Source: CAYVRJ01 sp964453645
GTDB taxonomy: Bacteria; Bacillota; Clostridia; Christensenellales; JAWKQI01
Length of the DNA stretch: 64,000 nt
NCBI GenBank assembly: GCA_964453645.1
Contig: CAYVRJ010000003.1
Location: 124,001-188,000 of the forward strand
Reading direction: 5' to 3'
Shown: one piece after another, positions 33,912-42,275 of the stretch
Position numbering within the stretch: position 1 is the stretch's first letter
How the letters are laid out: the number at the start of each line of letters is the position of its first letter
The notes under the pieces: model-generated
Told to the model about the DNA's origin: nothing
What the model saw: the letters and a program-made list of their open reading frames with translations, nothing else
Databases searched by the model: none
Position numbers and translations under genes: made by a program

Positions 33912-35044
33912 GTAAAGTAAGTATTGTACGCTGCAACGAATACGACTACACCTTGGTGCGCAACAGCGTGTACCAGGCTCTCGAGCAGTTGGGCGGAATT
34001 GAAAGCTATTTCTCCCCGGGAATGCGGGTGGTGGTGAAACCCAACATTTTAAAGAAGTGTCCCGTTGAGCAAAACGTAACCACCCACCCCCTTGTGTTTA
34101 AAGCAGTGTTGAGTGCCCTCAAGGACGCAAAGGTGCAGGCAGTGGTGGCCGAAAGTCCGGGTGGGTTATTTAATAAGAATGTGTTGGCGGCAGCCTATAA
34201 AACCTCGGGTATTGGAGACGTTGCAACGGAAATGGGTGCCATTCTCTCCTTCGATACCGAGGTGTGCGAAGTGTCCTGCGAGCAGGGCGATCAAGTAAAG
34301 AGCATGACGTTTATCAAACCTGCTGTGGAAGCCGATGCCGTCATCAGTGTGGCTAAGTTAAAAACCCACGAGATGATGGTGTATACCGGTGCGGTAAAAA
34401 ACCTGTTCGGCGTTGTGCCGGGGGTGACCAAGGCACAGTATCACTTCCGCATACCCGATCAAATGGGTTTTGGAAATATGCTGGTGGACATTGCAGAGTA
34501 TTTCTCCCCAGTCTTTTCGGTAATCGATGCGGTATACGGCATGGAGGGCGAAGGCCCTGCTTCGGGCGAGAGCAGAAAGATTGGTGCGATCATTGCTTCC
34601 CCTTGCCCCCACACGGCAGACATTGGGGCACTTTCGTTAATCGGTGTCAACCCGGACGACGTGTTTACCACCAAGTGTGCCATAAAAAGGGGCATTTTAG
34701 ATATCGATAACATAGAATTTTTGGGTGAACCCGTGGAAAACCTTGCGGTGAAAGATTTTAGAATGCCAGCAAACCTCCACTCGGGGCTGCTGGAAAAACG
34801 AGCACCCTCTTTTATGCACAAGTTTATCTCCAAGATGGTAGCTGTAAAACCGGTGATCCCCAAGGACAAGTGCATTGGCTGCTGCGTGTGCCTGGACAAC
34901 TGCCCTGCAAAGGCCATGGAACTCCGGGGAAAAGTGGTGGTGATCGATTACGAGAAGTGTATCAACTGCTACTGCTGCCACGAACTCTGCCCCAAAGAAA
35001 TTGTAAAAATTCACAAGCCCTTTTTGTTAAAACTGCTCAAATGA
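33908..35044 (+). CDS. DUF362 domain protein with C-terminal 2[4Fe-4S] ferredoxin domain
   Basis: A 378-residue cytoplasmic protein. Residues about 1-300 are DUF362, with MRVVVKPNILKKCPVEQNVTTHP, AVVAESPGG, VISVAKLKTHEMMVYTGAVKNLFG and DAVYGMEGEGPASGE. Residues about 315-370 are a bacterial ferredoxin domain with CIGCCVCLDNCP and CINCYCCHELCP, each fitting a [4Fe-4S] cluster. DUF362 proteins have no settled function; an electron-transfer or redox-maturation role is suggested by the clusters. The gene is locked into an operon with lrp and an aminotransferase by ATGA overlaps, suggesting a redox step linked to amino acid metabolism (inference). Confidence 0.85.
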   Translation: MSKVSIVRCNEYDYTLVRNSVYQALEQLGGIESYFSPGMRVVVKPNILKKCPVEQNVTTHPLVFKAVLSALKDAKVQAVVAESPGGLFNKNVLAAAYKTSGIGDVATEMGAILSFDTEVCEVSCEQGDQVKSMTFIKPAVEADAVISVAKLKTHEMMVYTGAVKNLFGVVPGVTKAQYHFRIPDQMGFGNMLVDIAEYFSPVFSVIDAVYGMEGEGPASGESRKIGAIIASPCPHTADIGALSLIGVNPDDVFTTKCAIKRGILDIDNIEFLGEPVENLAVKDFRMPANLHSGLLEKRAPSFMHKFISKMVAVKPVIPKDKCIGCCVCLDNCPAKAMELRGKVVVIDYEKCINCYCCHELCPKEIVKIHKPFLLKLLK

Positions 35045-35056
35045 GGGAGAAATAAG

Positions 35057-35518
35057 TTGATCAACGTTGTTTTGCTAGAGCCGGAAATCCCTCAAAATAC
35101 GGGCAACATCGTCCGGACGTGTGCGGTGATAGGGGCAAACCTTCACCTCATCAAACCCTTGGGTTTTTCGGTGGAAGACAGGTATTTAAAGCGTGCGGGG
35201 CTGGACTATTGGCGGGATGCCAACGTGCGATTATATGAAAATATTGAAGATTTCTATGAGAATAACCCAGGTGTTCAGCCCTTTTGTTACTTTGCCTCCA
35301 CCAAGGCTAAGCTGCACTACACCGAGGTAGAATACCCAAAGGATTGCTGGATCTTTTTTGGAAAAGAGACAAAGGGGCTGCCCGAGGCGCTGATTTTTGA
35401 AAATTATCAACGGGCCATCCGCATCCCCATGCGTGAAAACCAGCGGTCGCTGAATTTATCAAACAGCGTTGCGGTTGTGGTCTATGAGATTCTGCGGCAA
35501 AGGGGATTTGTTTTTTAG
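35057..35518 (+). CDS. trmL: tRNA (cytidine/uridine-34-2'-O)-methyltransferase TrmL
   Basis: Small SPOUT methyltransferase acting on the wobble ribose of leucine tRNAs. It has NVVLLEPEIPQNTGNIVRTC at the start and, in the knot, IFFGKETKGLP, AIRIPMRENQRSLNLSNSVAVVVYE. At 153 residues it is the classic minimal length. The start is TTG at 35057 behind GAGGGAGAAATAAG; no ATG fits. It sits 12 bases after the DUF362 gene and ends the operon. No clear terminator hairpin separates it from pgk. Confidence 0.93.
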   Translation: MINVVLLEPEIPQNTGNIVRTCAVIGANLHLIKPLGFSVEDRYLKRAGLDYWRDANVRLYENIEDFYENNPGVQPFCYFASTKAKLHYTEVEYPKDCWIFFGKETKGLPEALIFENYQRAIRIPMRENQRSLNLSNSVAVVVYEILRQRGFVF

Positions 35519-35603
35519 TTTTTTCTTGCATTCTTGATGAGAATTGACTAAAATATATAGGAAGGAAATTATAGAAAATCTAACATACATAAAGGAGAAG
35601 CAT

Positions 35604-36788
35604 ATGAATAAGCAAACAGTGAAAGATGTGAATGTGAGCGGAAAGAAAGTGTTGGTGCGGGTAGATTTTAACGTTCCCTTAAATGCGGACAAGGTCATCA
35701 CCGACGAAACCCGCATTATGGCTGCTCTTCCCACAATTAACTATCTTCTGGAAAATAACGCAAAAGTAATCCTCTGCTCTCACTTGGGCAGACCAAAGGG
35801 AGAGTTCAAACCCGAGTTTTCACTGGCTCCCGTTGCAAAGAGACTGTCCGAACTGTTAAGCAAGCCTGTGACACTGGCAGCCGATGTAGTTGGTGAAGAC
35901 GCTTTGGCAAAGACAAAGGATATGAAAGACGGCGATGTCGTCCTCTTGGAAAACGTTCGCTATCACAAAGAAGAGACAAACAACGACGACGAGTTTGCAA
36001 AAAAATTGGCTTCTCTTGCAGAACTGTATGTAAACGATGCCTTTGGTGCAGCGCATCGAGCACACGCATCGACAGCAGGCGTTGCAAAATATTTACCCGC
36101 AGTCAGCGGATTCCTCATGGCTCGCGAGCTTAATTTTATGGGCGGAGCGCTGAGCAACCCACAGCGTCCCTTCCTTGCCATCATCGGCGGAGCAAAGGTT
36201 TCGGACAAGATTGGCGTCATTGAAAACCTGCTCACCAAAGTGGACACCTTAATCATCGGCGGAGGCATGGCGTATACCTTCCTCAAGGCACAGGGACACG
36301 AAGTTGGAAATTCCCTTGTGGAAGAGGACAAGCTGGCACTGGCAAAGAGCCTTATGGAATCCGCAAGAAAGCAGGGCATCAATATTCTGCTGCCTATCGA
36401 CAACATTTTGGCGGATAAATTTGATAAAGATGCAAACACTGTTATTGCAGCAACCGAAGACATGCGCCCCGGCTACATGGCGCTGGATATCGGGCCTTCC
36501 ACCAGAGTGCTCTTAGCCAACGAAATCAAACATGCCAAGACAATCGTTTGGAACGGCCCCATGGGCGTTTTTGAAATGGATGCGTTTGCGCAGGGCACCA
36601 AAGCAATTGCACAGGCAGTGGCCGATTCCGAAGCAACATCCATCATCGGCGGTGGAGATTCCGTTGCGGCTGTAAAACAAATGGGCTTTGCAGATAAAGT
36701 GACACACATTTCAACAGGAGGCGGTGCTTCCCTTGAGTTCTTAGAGGGAAAGGTATTACCCGGCGTAGATTGCTTACTGGATAAATAA
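35604..36788 (+). CDS. pgk: Phosphoglycerate kinase
   Basis: Glycolytic enzyme that makes ATP from 1,3-bisphosphoglycerate. The N-terminal domain has VLVRVDFNVPLN and the substrate-binding LGRPKGE. The nucleotide domain has GGAKVSDKIGVIENLL, GGGMAYTF, WNGPMGVFE and GGGDSVAA with STGGGASLEFLEG. At 394 residues it is complete. The ATG at 35604 follows AAAGGAGAAGCAT; the frame is open 20 codons further up without a better site. It heads pgk-tpiA-gpmI; gapA and eno are not in this window. Confidence 0.98.
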   Translation: MNKQTVKDVNVSGKKVLVRVDFNVPLNADKVITDETRIMAALPTINYLLENNAKVILCSHLGRPKGEFKPEFSLAPVAKRLSELLSKPVTLAADVVGEDALAKTKDMKDGDVVLLENVRYHKEETNNDDEFAKKLASLAELYVNDAFGAAHRAHASTAGVAKYLPAVSGFLMARELNFMGGALSNPQRPFLAIIGGAKVSDKIGVIENLLTKVDTLIIGGGMAYTFLKAQGHEVGNSLVEEDKLALAKSLMESARKQGINILLPIDNILADKFDKDANTVIAATEDMRPGYMALDIGPSTRVLLANEIKHAKTIVWNGPMGVFEMDAFAQGTKAIAQAVADSEATSIIGGGDSVAAVKQMGFADKVTHISTGGGASLEFLEGKVLPGVDCLLDK

Positions 36789-36810
36789 ATTCAATATGGA
36801 GGAAAATACA

Positions 36811-37554
36811 TTGAGACAACCGATCATTGCAGGCAACTGGAAGATGAACAAAACCCCAAAGGAAGCAGAAACACTCATCAATGAGTTAAAACCTTTGGTG
36901 AAAGACGCAAAGTGTGAAGTGGTGGTGTGCGTGCCCTACGTTTGCCTGCAAACTGCAAAAGAAGTTTTAAGCGGAAGTAATATCGCTCTTGGAGCGCAAA
37001 ATATGCACTTTAACGACAGCGGTGCCTTCACCGGTGAAATATCTCCTGTGATGCTCAAGGAGATGGGCGTTGAATACGTCATTCTCGGCCACTCGGAGAG
37101 AAGGCAATACTTTGCCGAAACAGATGAAACGGTAAATAAAAAGGCCATTGTTGCCTTAAGCCACGGCTTAAAACCCATCATCTGTGTGGGTGAAAGTTTG
37201 GAGCAGAGGGAAAAGGGGATCACCAACGAATTCGTTTCTCTGCAAACAAAACTTGCGCTGAGTGGCATTAGCAAAGAAGATTTAACCAAGTGTGTCATCG
37301 CCTACGAACCCATCTGGGCCATCGGCACGGGTAAGACCGCAACGGACGACGAAGCTAACGAAACTGTCGGCGCTATCCGCAAGGCCATTGCCGAAGTATA
37401 CGGCGATGTGGCACAAAAAGTACGCATACAGTACGGCGGTTCCATGAACCCCAAAAATGTCTCTTCTCTCATGCAAAAGGAAGAGATCGATGGGGGACTC
37501 ATCGGCGGAGCATCCTTAAAAGCTGAAGATTTTTCAAAAGTTGTGAACTACTAA
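36811..37554 (+). CDS. tpiA: Triosephosphate isomerase
   Basis: Interconverts dihydroxyacetone phosphate and glyceraldehyde 3-phosphate. With the TTG start at 36811 the protein is 247 residues, MRQPIIAGNWKMNK, and the catalytic residues are K11 (NWKMN), H94 (GHSERR) and E166 (YEPIWAIGTG). The phosphate loop GGSMNPKN and GGLIGGASL are intact. TTG has GGAGG seven bases upstream. An ATG at 36796 would add five residues but overlaps that ribosome site. It lies 22 bases after pgk. Confidence 0.97.
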   Translation: MRQPIIAGNWKMNKTPKEAETLINELKPLVKDAKCEVVVCVPYVCLQTAKEVLSGSNIALGAQNMHFNDSGAFTGEISPVMLKEMGVEYVILGHSERRQYFAETDETVNKKAIVALSHGLKPIICVGESLEQREKGITNEFVSLQTKLALSGISKEDLTKCVIAYEPIWAIGTGKTATDDEANETVGAIRKAIAEVYGDVAQKVRIQYGGSMNPKNVSSLMQKEEIDGGLIGGASLKAEDFSKVVNY

Positions 37555-37567
37555 ACCAGAGGTGGTA

Positions 37568-39115
37568 ATGGACAAAAAGCTAACGGCATTAATTATACTA
37601 GACGGTTTCGGCCTGAACCAAGGGGAGGAGGGTAATGCAATTAAAATTGCAGAAACCCCCTATATCGACGCTCTTTTAAAGAAATACCCAAACACCCACA
37701 TCGGTGCTTCGGGGGAGAGCGTTGGTCTGCCCGACGGTCAGATGGGCAATTCCGAAGTGGGCCACTTAAACATTGGTGCGGGAAGAATTGTGTATCAGGA
37801 ACTCACCCGCATCACCAAGTCTATCAAAGACGGGGATTTTTTCCAAAAGGAAGAGTTCTTGGGGGCACTGAATAACTGTAAGGAACACGCTTCCTCTCTG
37901 CATCTGATGGGGTTGTGTTCGGACGGCGGGGTGCACTCCCATTTGGATCACCTCTACGCAATATTGGAGCTGGCCAAGCGCCAAAACGTCACCCGGGTGT
38001 ATATCCACTGCTTTATGGACGGACGAGATGTTCCCCCCAAGAGCGGACGGGATTTTATCGAACAAATCGAAGCAAAAACCAAGGAAATCGGCCTGGGGCG
38101 CATAGCTACCGTGATGGGTCGGTACTATTCCATGGACAGGGACAATCGCTACGAGCGGGTGAAGAAGGCGTATGATGCCATGGTGCTGGGCGAGGGCCTT
38201 CGGGCGAAGAGCGCAGTATCGGCCATGAAGGAGAGCTACGAGCGGGGAGAGACCGACGAATTTGTTCTGCCCACAGTGATCATTTCGGAGGGAGAACCCC
38301 TTGCGAAGATTCAAAAGAACGACAGCATCATCTTCTTTAACTTCCGTCCCGACAGGGCAAGGGAAATTTCCAGAACCTTTATCGATCCGGAATTTAAGGG
38401 ATTTGAGCGCAAGTTGTTTAAGGTGCACTACGTCTGTATGACTGAATACGACGCAACCTTTACAGAATTTAAAGATACCTATATTGCCTATAAGCCGACG
38501 ACTTTGAGTAACACATTGGGGCAATACCTGTCCAAGCAAAAGAAAACACAAATTCGCATTGCCGAGACAGAGAAATATGCCCACGTCACCTTCTTTTTCA
38601 ACGGTGGAGTGGAATATCCCAACGAGGGTGAGGAGAGAAGTTTAATTCCCTCTCCCAAAGTGGCCACCTATGACTTAAAGCCTGAGATGAGCGCCTATGA
38701 GGTGGCACAAGAGGCAGTTGCACGGATTGAATCGGGTGCATACGACTGTATGATCTTAAACTTTGCAAATGCAGATATGGTGGGGCATACGGGGGTTCTT
38801 TCCGCCGCAGTAGATGCCGTTACGGCTGTTGACAAATGTGTGGAGAAAGTTGCATCTGCAATCATTCATGCTGGTGGACAGTTTATCTTAACGGCCGATC
38901 ACGGCAACAGTGAGATGATGATCGACCCGGAGACGGGTGGGCCTTTCACCGCACACACAACATTCGACGTTCCTCTCATTTTGGTTTCTCAGGAGCGTAT
39001 GGATGTATCACTTCGAGAGGACGGGATTTTGGCAGACATTGCCCCCACTCTGTTGGAGCTGATGGATCTTCCAAAGCCCGACGAGATGACGGGTAAAAGT
39101 TTAATATTGAAGTAA
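37568..39115 (+). CDS. gpmI: Cofactor-independent phosphoglycerate mutase GpmI
   Basis: Manganese-dependent mutase converting 3- to 2-phosphoglycerate. Family landmarks are LIILDGFGLN, the phospho-serine in MGNSEVGHLNIGAGR, HCFMDGRDVPP, FNFRPDRARE, NFANADMVGHTG and TADHGNSEMM, which carry the two metal sites. It has 515 residues, the normal size. The ATG at 37568 follows AGAGGTGGTA. It lies 13 bases after tpiA, in the glycolytic cluster. Confidence 0.97.
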   Translation: MDKKLTALIILDGFGLNQGEEGNAIKIAETPYIDALLKKYPNTHIGASGESVGLPDGQMGNSEVGHLNIGAGRIVYQELTRITKSIKDGDFFQKEEFLGALNNCKEHASSLHLMGLCSDGGVHSHLDHLYAILELAKRQNVTRVYIHCFMDGRDVPPKSGRDFIEQIEAKTKEIGLGRIATVMGRYYSMDRDNRYERVKKAYDAMVLGEGLRAKSAVSAMKESYERGETDEFVLPTVIISEGEPLAKIQKNDSIIFFNFRPDRAREISRTFIDPEFKGFERKLFKVHYVCMTEYDATFTEFKDTYIAYKPTTLSNTLGQYLSKQKKTQIRIAETEKYAHVTFFFNGGVEYPNEGEERSLIPSPKVATYDLKPEMSAYEVAQEAVARIESGAYDCMILNFANADMVGHTGVLSAAVDAVTAVDKCVEKVASAIIHAGGQFILTADHGNSEMMIDPETGGPFTAHTTFDVPLILVSQERMDVSLREDGILADIAPTLLELMDLPKPDEMTGKSLILK

Positions 39116-39126
39116 GGAGAAAGCAA

Positions 39127-39531
39127 ATGTTAAAAATTATCTATGGAAAAAAGGGAAGCGGAAAGTCAAAAATACTGGTGGATATGGCGAATACCGAAGT
39201 GAGTAACTCTAAAGGTGATATCATCTATATCGACGACGACTCCCGCCCCATGTACGATCTACGGCACGAGATTCGTTTTATCGACTTGTCCGAATACGAC
39301 ATCGACTCCCAAGACAGACTCTATGGAATGATTTGCGGTATGCTTGCCTCCAACTACGATATTTCAACCATTTACATGGACGGGATCAAGCACATCATCG
39401 AAAAGGACTTGGCAAACACAGAACGGTTCTTCAAGTGTTTAGCAAAGGCAGTGGAAGATATCAACTTTGTGATGATTATCAGCGGTGAACCCAATAACTG
39501 TCCCGAATTTATTAAAGAGTACATATCATAA
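39127..39531 (+). CDS. Small P-loop protein of unknown function
   Basis: A 134-residue protein with a clear Walker A motif at its N terminus (YGKKGSGKSKILVDMAN). A hydrophobic strand ending in acidic residues, DIIYIDDDSR, may supply part of the nucleotide site. ISTIYMDGIKHIIE could act as a Walker B-like strand. There is no recognisable partner domain. Similar small clostridial proteins are sometimes labelled twitching motility or PilT-like because of the P-loop; that name is not supported here. It is 11 bases after gpmI behind AAGGAGAAAGCAA, so it belongs to the same operon. Confidence 0.7.
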   Translation: MLKIIYGKKGSGKSKILVDMANTEVSNSKGDIIYIDDDSRPMYDLRHEIRFIDLSEYDIDSQDRLYGMICGMLASNYDISTIYMDGIKHIIEKDLANTERFFKCLAKAVEDINFVMIISGEPNNCPEFIKEYIS

Positions 39532-39551
39532 TAAAAAATAAGAAATAAAAG

Positions 39552-39575
39552 CAGACAGGCAGCGATGTCTGTCTG
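39552..39575 (+). terminator. Hairpin upstream of thrC (weak terminator or attenuating hairpin)
   Basis: CAGACAG / CTGTCTG with a 10-base loop, followed by TATTATTG, which is a poor T tract. It may only partly stop transcription between the glycolytic genes and thrC-trpS. Confidence 0.4.
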
Positions 39576-39594
39576 TATTATTGAGGTGATGAAT

Positions 39595-41061
39595 ATGCAG
39601 TTGTTTTCAACCCGTTCGGATGCACTCAGTGTAGATGCCCTGAGTGCCGTGATTGCGGGTATTTCTCCCGAGGGGGGGCTGTACGTACCAAAGACGTTTC
39701 CGAAACTTGACGATTTAAACAACTATTTAAATTTAACATATCCTGAGCTGTGCGCAAAAGTGCTCCATCTTTATTTTGATGAGTTGACATACGACGAACT
39801 GCTAGGTATCACAAAAGAGGGGTATGCAACGTTTTCACACCCCGATGTATGCCCCTTAAAAAAGCTGGGGGACAAAGAATACGTTTTAGAATTGATGTGT
39901 GGCCCAACCATCGCATTTAAGGATATGGCGCTGCAAGTGTTGCCTAGGCTGTTATACCTAGCCAAGCAAAAGAAGGGCATAACTGAAAAAACCTTGGTGC
40001 TGGTGGCCACGTCGGGAGATACGGGAAAAGCAGCACTGGAAGGGTTTGCAGGGGTTGATTTGTGTGACATTGCCGTGTTTTTCCCCAATGAGGGGGTTTC
40101 TGCCCTGCAAAAGCTGCAAATGGTGACCCAAACGGGGCTGAACACCTATGTTTCATCGGTGGATGGAAACTTCGACGATGCCCAGACAGGGGTTAAAAAT
40201 ATTTTTGGCAATGAAGCCTTTAAGGGTACGTTGCGTGAGAAAAACATCGCCCTTTCCTCTGCAAATTCCATCAACTTTGGCAGGTTGGCGCCTCAAATCG
40301 CCTATTACGTCAGTGCATATGTGAACCTGCTGAAGTCTGGAGCCATCTCTAAGGGGGAAAACGTGAACTTCACTGTGCCCACCGGAAACTTTGGCAATAT
40401 CTTGGCGGCATACTATGCAAAGAAAATGGGACTGCCTGTGGGAAAACTCATCTGTGCATCCAATCAAAACAATGTGTTGACGGACTTTTTCAACACAGGC
40501 ACGTATGTGAGCAAGCGAACCTTCCACAAGACCATCTCCCCCTCCATGGATATACTCATCTCTTCCAACTTGGAGCGGTTGCTGTTTGAACTGTTTGGTC
40601 AGGACAGCAATAAAATAGCGCAACTGATGAACAGCTTGAAGGAGCAGGGGGCTTACGAAATTGGCGATGATATTGTGAAATTAAAAGAAGAATTTTATGC
40701 GGCCTATGCCGATGAAGAGCAAACGAAGGCTGCAATAAAATCCACCTTTGAAAAACATGGCTATCTGCTGGATCCCCACACTGCCGTTGCAAAACATGTG
40801 GCCGATGGATGTGCCGATAAAACTGTGAATGTCATTGTGGCAACGGCCAGCCCCTATAAATTTTGTGCAGATGTGCTAAACGCCCTCAACCTTCCCGTAC
40901 CCGAGGACGTGTTTGAAGGGGCAAAACTACTCAGCGAAAAGACGGGAACCCAAATACCAAATAGCGTAATGGGGCTTAAAGACAAAGAAATTCGCCATAA
41001 GAGTAACGTGGCTGTTTCGGGAATGCTGGGGTTTGTCGAGGGCATTGTACATGGACGATAA
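39595..41061 (+). CDS. thrC: Threonine synthase
   Basis: PLP enzyme converting O-phosphohomoserine to threonine. It is the long, fold-type II form (488 residues) with FSTRSDALSVDALSAVIAGISPEGGLYVP at the N terminus. The cofactor lysine is in GPTIAFKDMALQ (K109), with TSGDTGKAALEGF and FTVPTGNFGNILAAYYAK. The ATG at 39595 is eight bases from GAGG; an ATG at 39589 lies too close to it. Its end overlaps trpS by 11 bases. Homoserine kinase and dehydrogenase genes are not here. Confidence 0.95.
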   Translation: MQLFSTRSDALSVDALSAVIAGISPEGGLYVPKTFPKLDDLNNYLNLTYPELCAKVLHLYFDELTYDELLGITKEGYATFSHPDVCPLKKLGDKEYVLELMCGPTIAFKDMALQVLPRLLYLAKQKKGITEKTLVLVATSGDTGKAALEGFAGVDLCDIAVFFPNEGVSALQKLQMVTQTGLNTYVSSVDGNFDDAQTGVKNIFGNEAFKGTLREKNIALSSANSINFGRLAPQIAYYVSAYVNLLKSGAISKGENVNFTVPTGNFGNILAAYYAKKMGLPVGKLICASNQNNVLTDFFNTGTYVSKRTFHKTISPSMDILISSNLERLLFELFGQDSNKIAQLMNSLKEQGAYEIGDDIVKLKEEFYAAYADEEQTKAAIKSTFEKHGYLLDPHTAVAKHVADGCADKTVNVIVATASPYKFCADVLNALNLPVPEDVFEGAKLLSEKTGTQIPNSVMGLKDKEIRHKSNVAVSGMLGFVEGIVHGR

Positions 41062-42049
41062 AAAGATTATCTATTCGGGCATACAGCCCTCGGGCAGCTT
41101 AACCCTTGGAAATTATTTGGGGGCAATTAAAAATTGGGTGACCTTGCAGGAGGAGTACAACTGCTACTACTGCGTGGTGGATATGCACGCAATTACTGTG
41201 CGGCAAGATGCAGCGCAGCTCCGCTCCCGTTGCTTAGACGTATATGCCCTGCTGTTGGCCTGCGGGTTAGATCCGGACAAAAACATCATCTACTTTCAGT
41301 CCCACGTTTCCGCACATGCGGAGCTGGCTTGGGTGCTCAACTGTTATACCTACATCGGCGAGTTAAACCGTATGACCCAGTTTAAAGAAAAGTCCTCCCG
41401 CCATGCGGACAACATCAACGCAGGGTTATACACCTATCCCGTGCTCATGGCAGCGGACATTCTGCTCTATCAATCGGATTTAGTGCCCGTGGGCATCGAT
41501 CAAAAGCAACACTTGGAGTTATCCAGAGATATTGCCATTCGGTTCAACAACCTGTACGGGGATGTGTTTAAGGTGCCCGAACCGTATATACCCAAGGTGG
41601 GGGCAAAGATTATGAGTCTCACCGAGCCGGAAAAGAAAATGTCAAAATCCGACGAGGATGCCAATGCATACATCCTCATATTAGACGAACCGGACGTAAT
41701 TCAGCGCAAGTTCAAGCGAAGTGTCACGGATAGCGACAACAGAGTGATCATTTCCGATGACAAGCCGGGGGTGACCAACCTCATCAACATTTTAAGTGCT
41801 GTCACGGGAAAGGAACCGGAGTCCATTTGCAATGAATACGACGGCAAGGGATACGGAGTGTTTAAAACTGCCGTTGCCGATGCAGTCATTGCAAAGCTGG
41901 AACCGTTGCAGCAGGAGTATAAAAAATTGAGGCAGGACAAGGCATATCTTTTTGAAAAGGCCAAGTTGGGCAGTGAGAGGGCGGCGTACAACGCCCGCAA
42001 GACCCTTTCAAAGGTGTATAAAAAGATTGGCTTTGCACCTACTAAATAG
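41051..42049 (+). CDS. trpS: Tryptophan-tRNA ligase
   Basis: Class I aminoacyl-tRNA synthetase of 332 residues that charges tRNA-Trp. The HIGH-equivalent is in SGIQPSGSLTLGNYLGA, the tryptophan pocket region includes VADIL-like MAADILLYQSDLVPVGIDQKQHLEL, and the KMSKS loop is KKMSKSDEDA. The ATG at 41051 is eight bases after GAGGG, inside the end of thrC. No T-box leader precedes it, unlike many Bacillota trpS genes. A strong hairpin element follows. Confidence 0.96.
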   Translation: MDDKKIIYSGIQPSGSLTLGNYLGAIKNWVTLQEEYNCYYCVVDMHAITVRQDAAQLRSRCLDVYALLLACGLDPDKNIIYFQSHVSAHAELAWVLNCYTYIGELNRMTQFKEKSSRHADNINAGLYTYPVLMAADILLYQSDLVPVGIDQKQHLELSRDIAIRFNNLYGDVFKVPEPYIPKVGAKIMSLTEPEKKMSKSDEDANAYILILDEPDVIQRKFKRSVTDSDNRVIISDDKPGVTNLINILSAVTGKEPESICNEYDGKGYGVFKTAVADAVIAKLEPLQQEYKKLRQDKAYLFEKAKLGSERAAYNARKTLSKVYKKIGFAPTK

Positions 42050-42060
42050 GTTTTAAAATT

Positions 42061-42133
42061 TGGGGCACTGCCCCAAACCCCGTTCAGGGGGATTTTTGTA
42101 AAAATCCCCCTGAAAACCCTCAAAAATTTTTTA
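42061..42133. repeat. Double-hairpin palindromic element after trpS
   Basis: Two hairpins in tandem. The first is TGGGGC-ACT-GCCCCA at 42061-42075. The second is a perfect 13-bp stem, 42084-42096 with 42101-42113, around a TGTA loop. A T tract follows at 42127-42133. It can act as a terminator, but the GGGG-rich double palindrome also resembles dispersed intergenic palindromes of Clostridia. It occurs once in this window, so repetition is not shown. Confidence 0.7.
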
Positions 42134-42205
42134 TTATTATAATGAATAAACCCTTCAAATAGATTTACATATTTTTTATAGTTGTATACTTTCACAGCAA
42201 TTGCG

Positions 42206-42234
42206 TTGACAAATTACCAAATTAACAGTAAAAT
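42206..42234 (+). promoter_or_regulatory. Promoter of galE
   Basis: Consensus TTGACA at 42206-42211 and TAAAAT at 42229-42234 with a 17-base spacer, 41 bases before the galE start. Confidence 0.8.
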
Positions 42235-42275
42235 CAACATATTGGAATTCTTTTATTAATGAAAAGGGGTGCAAT

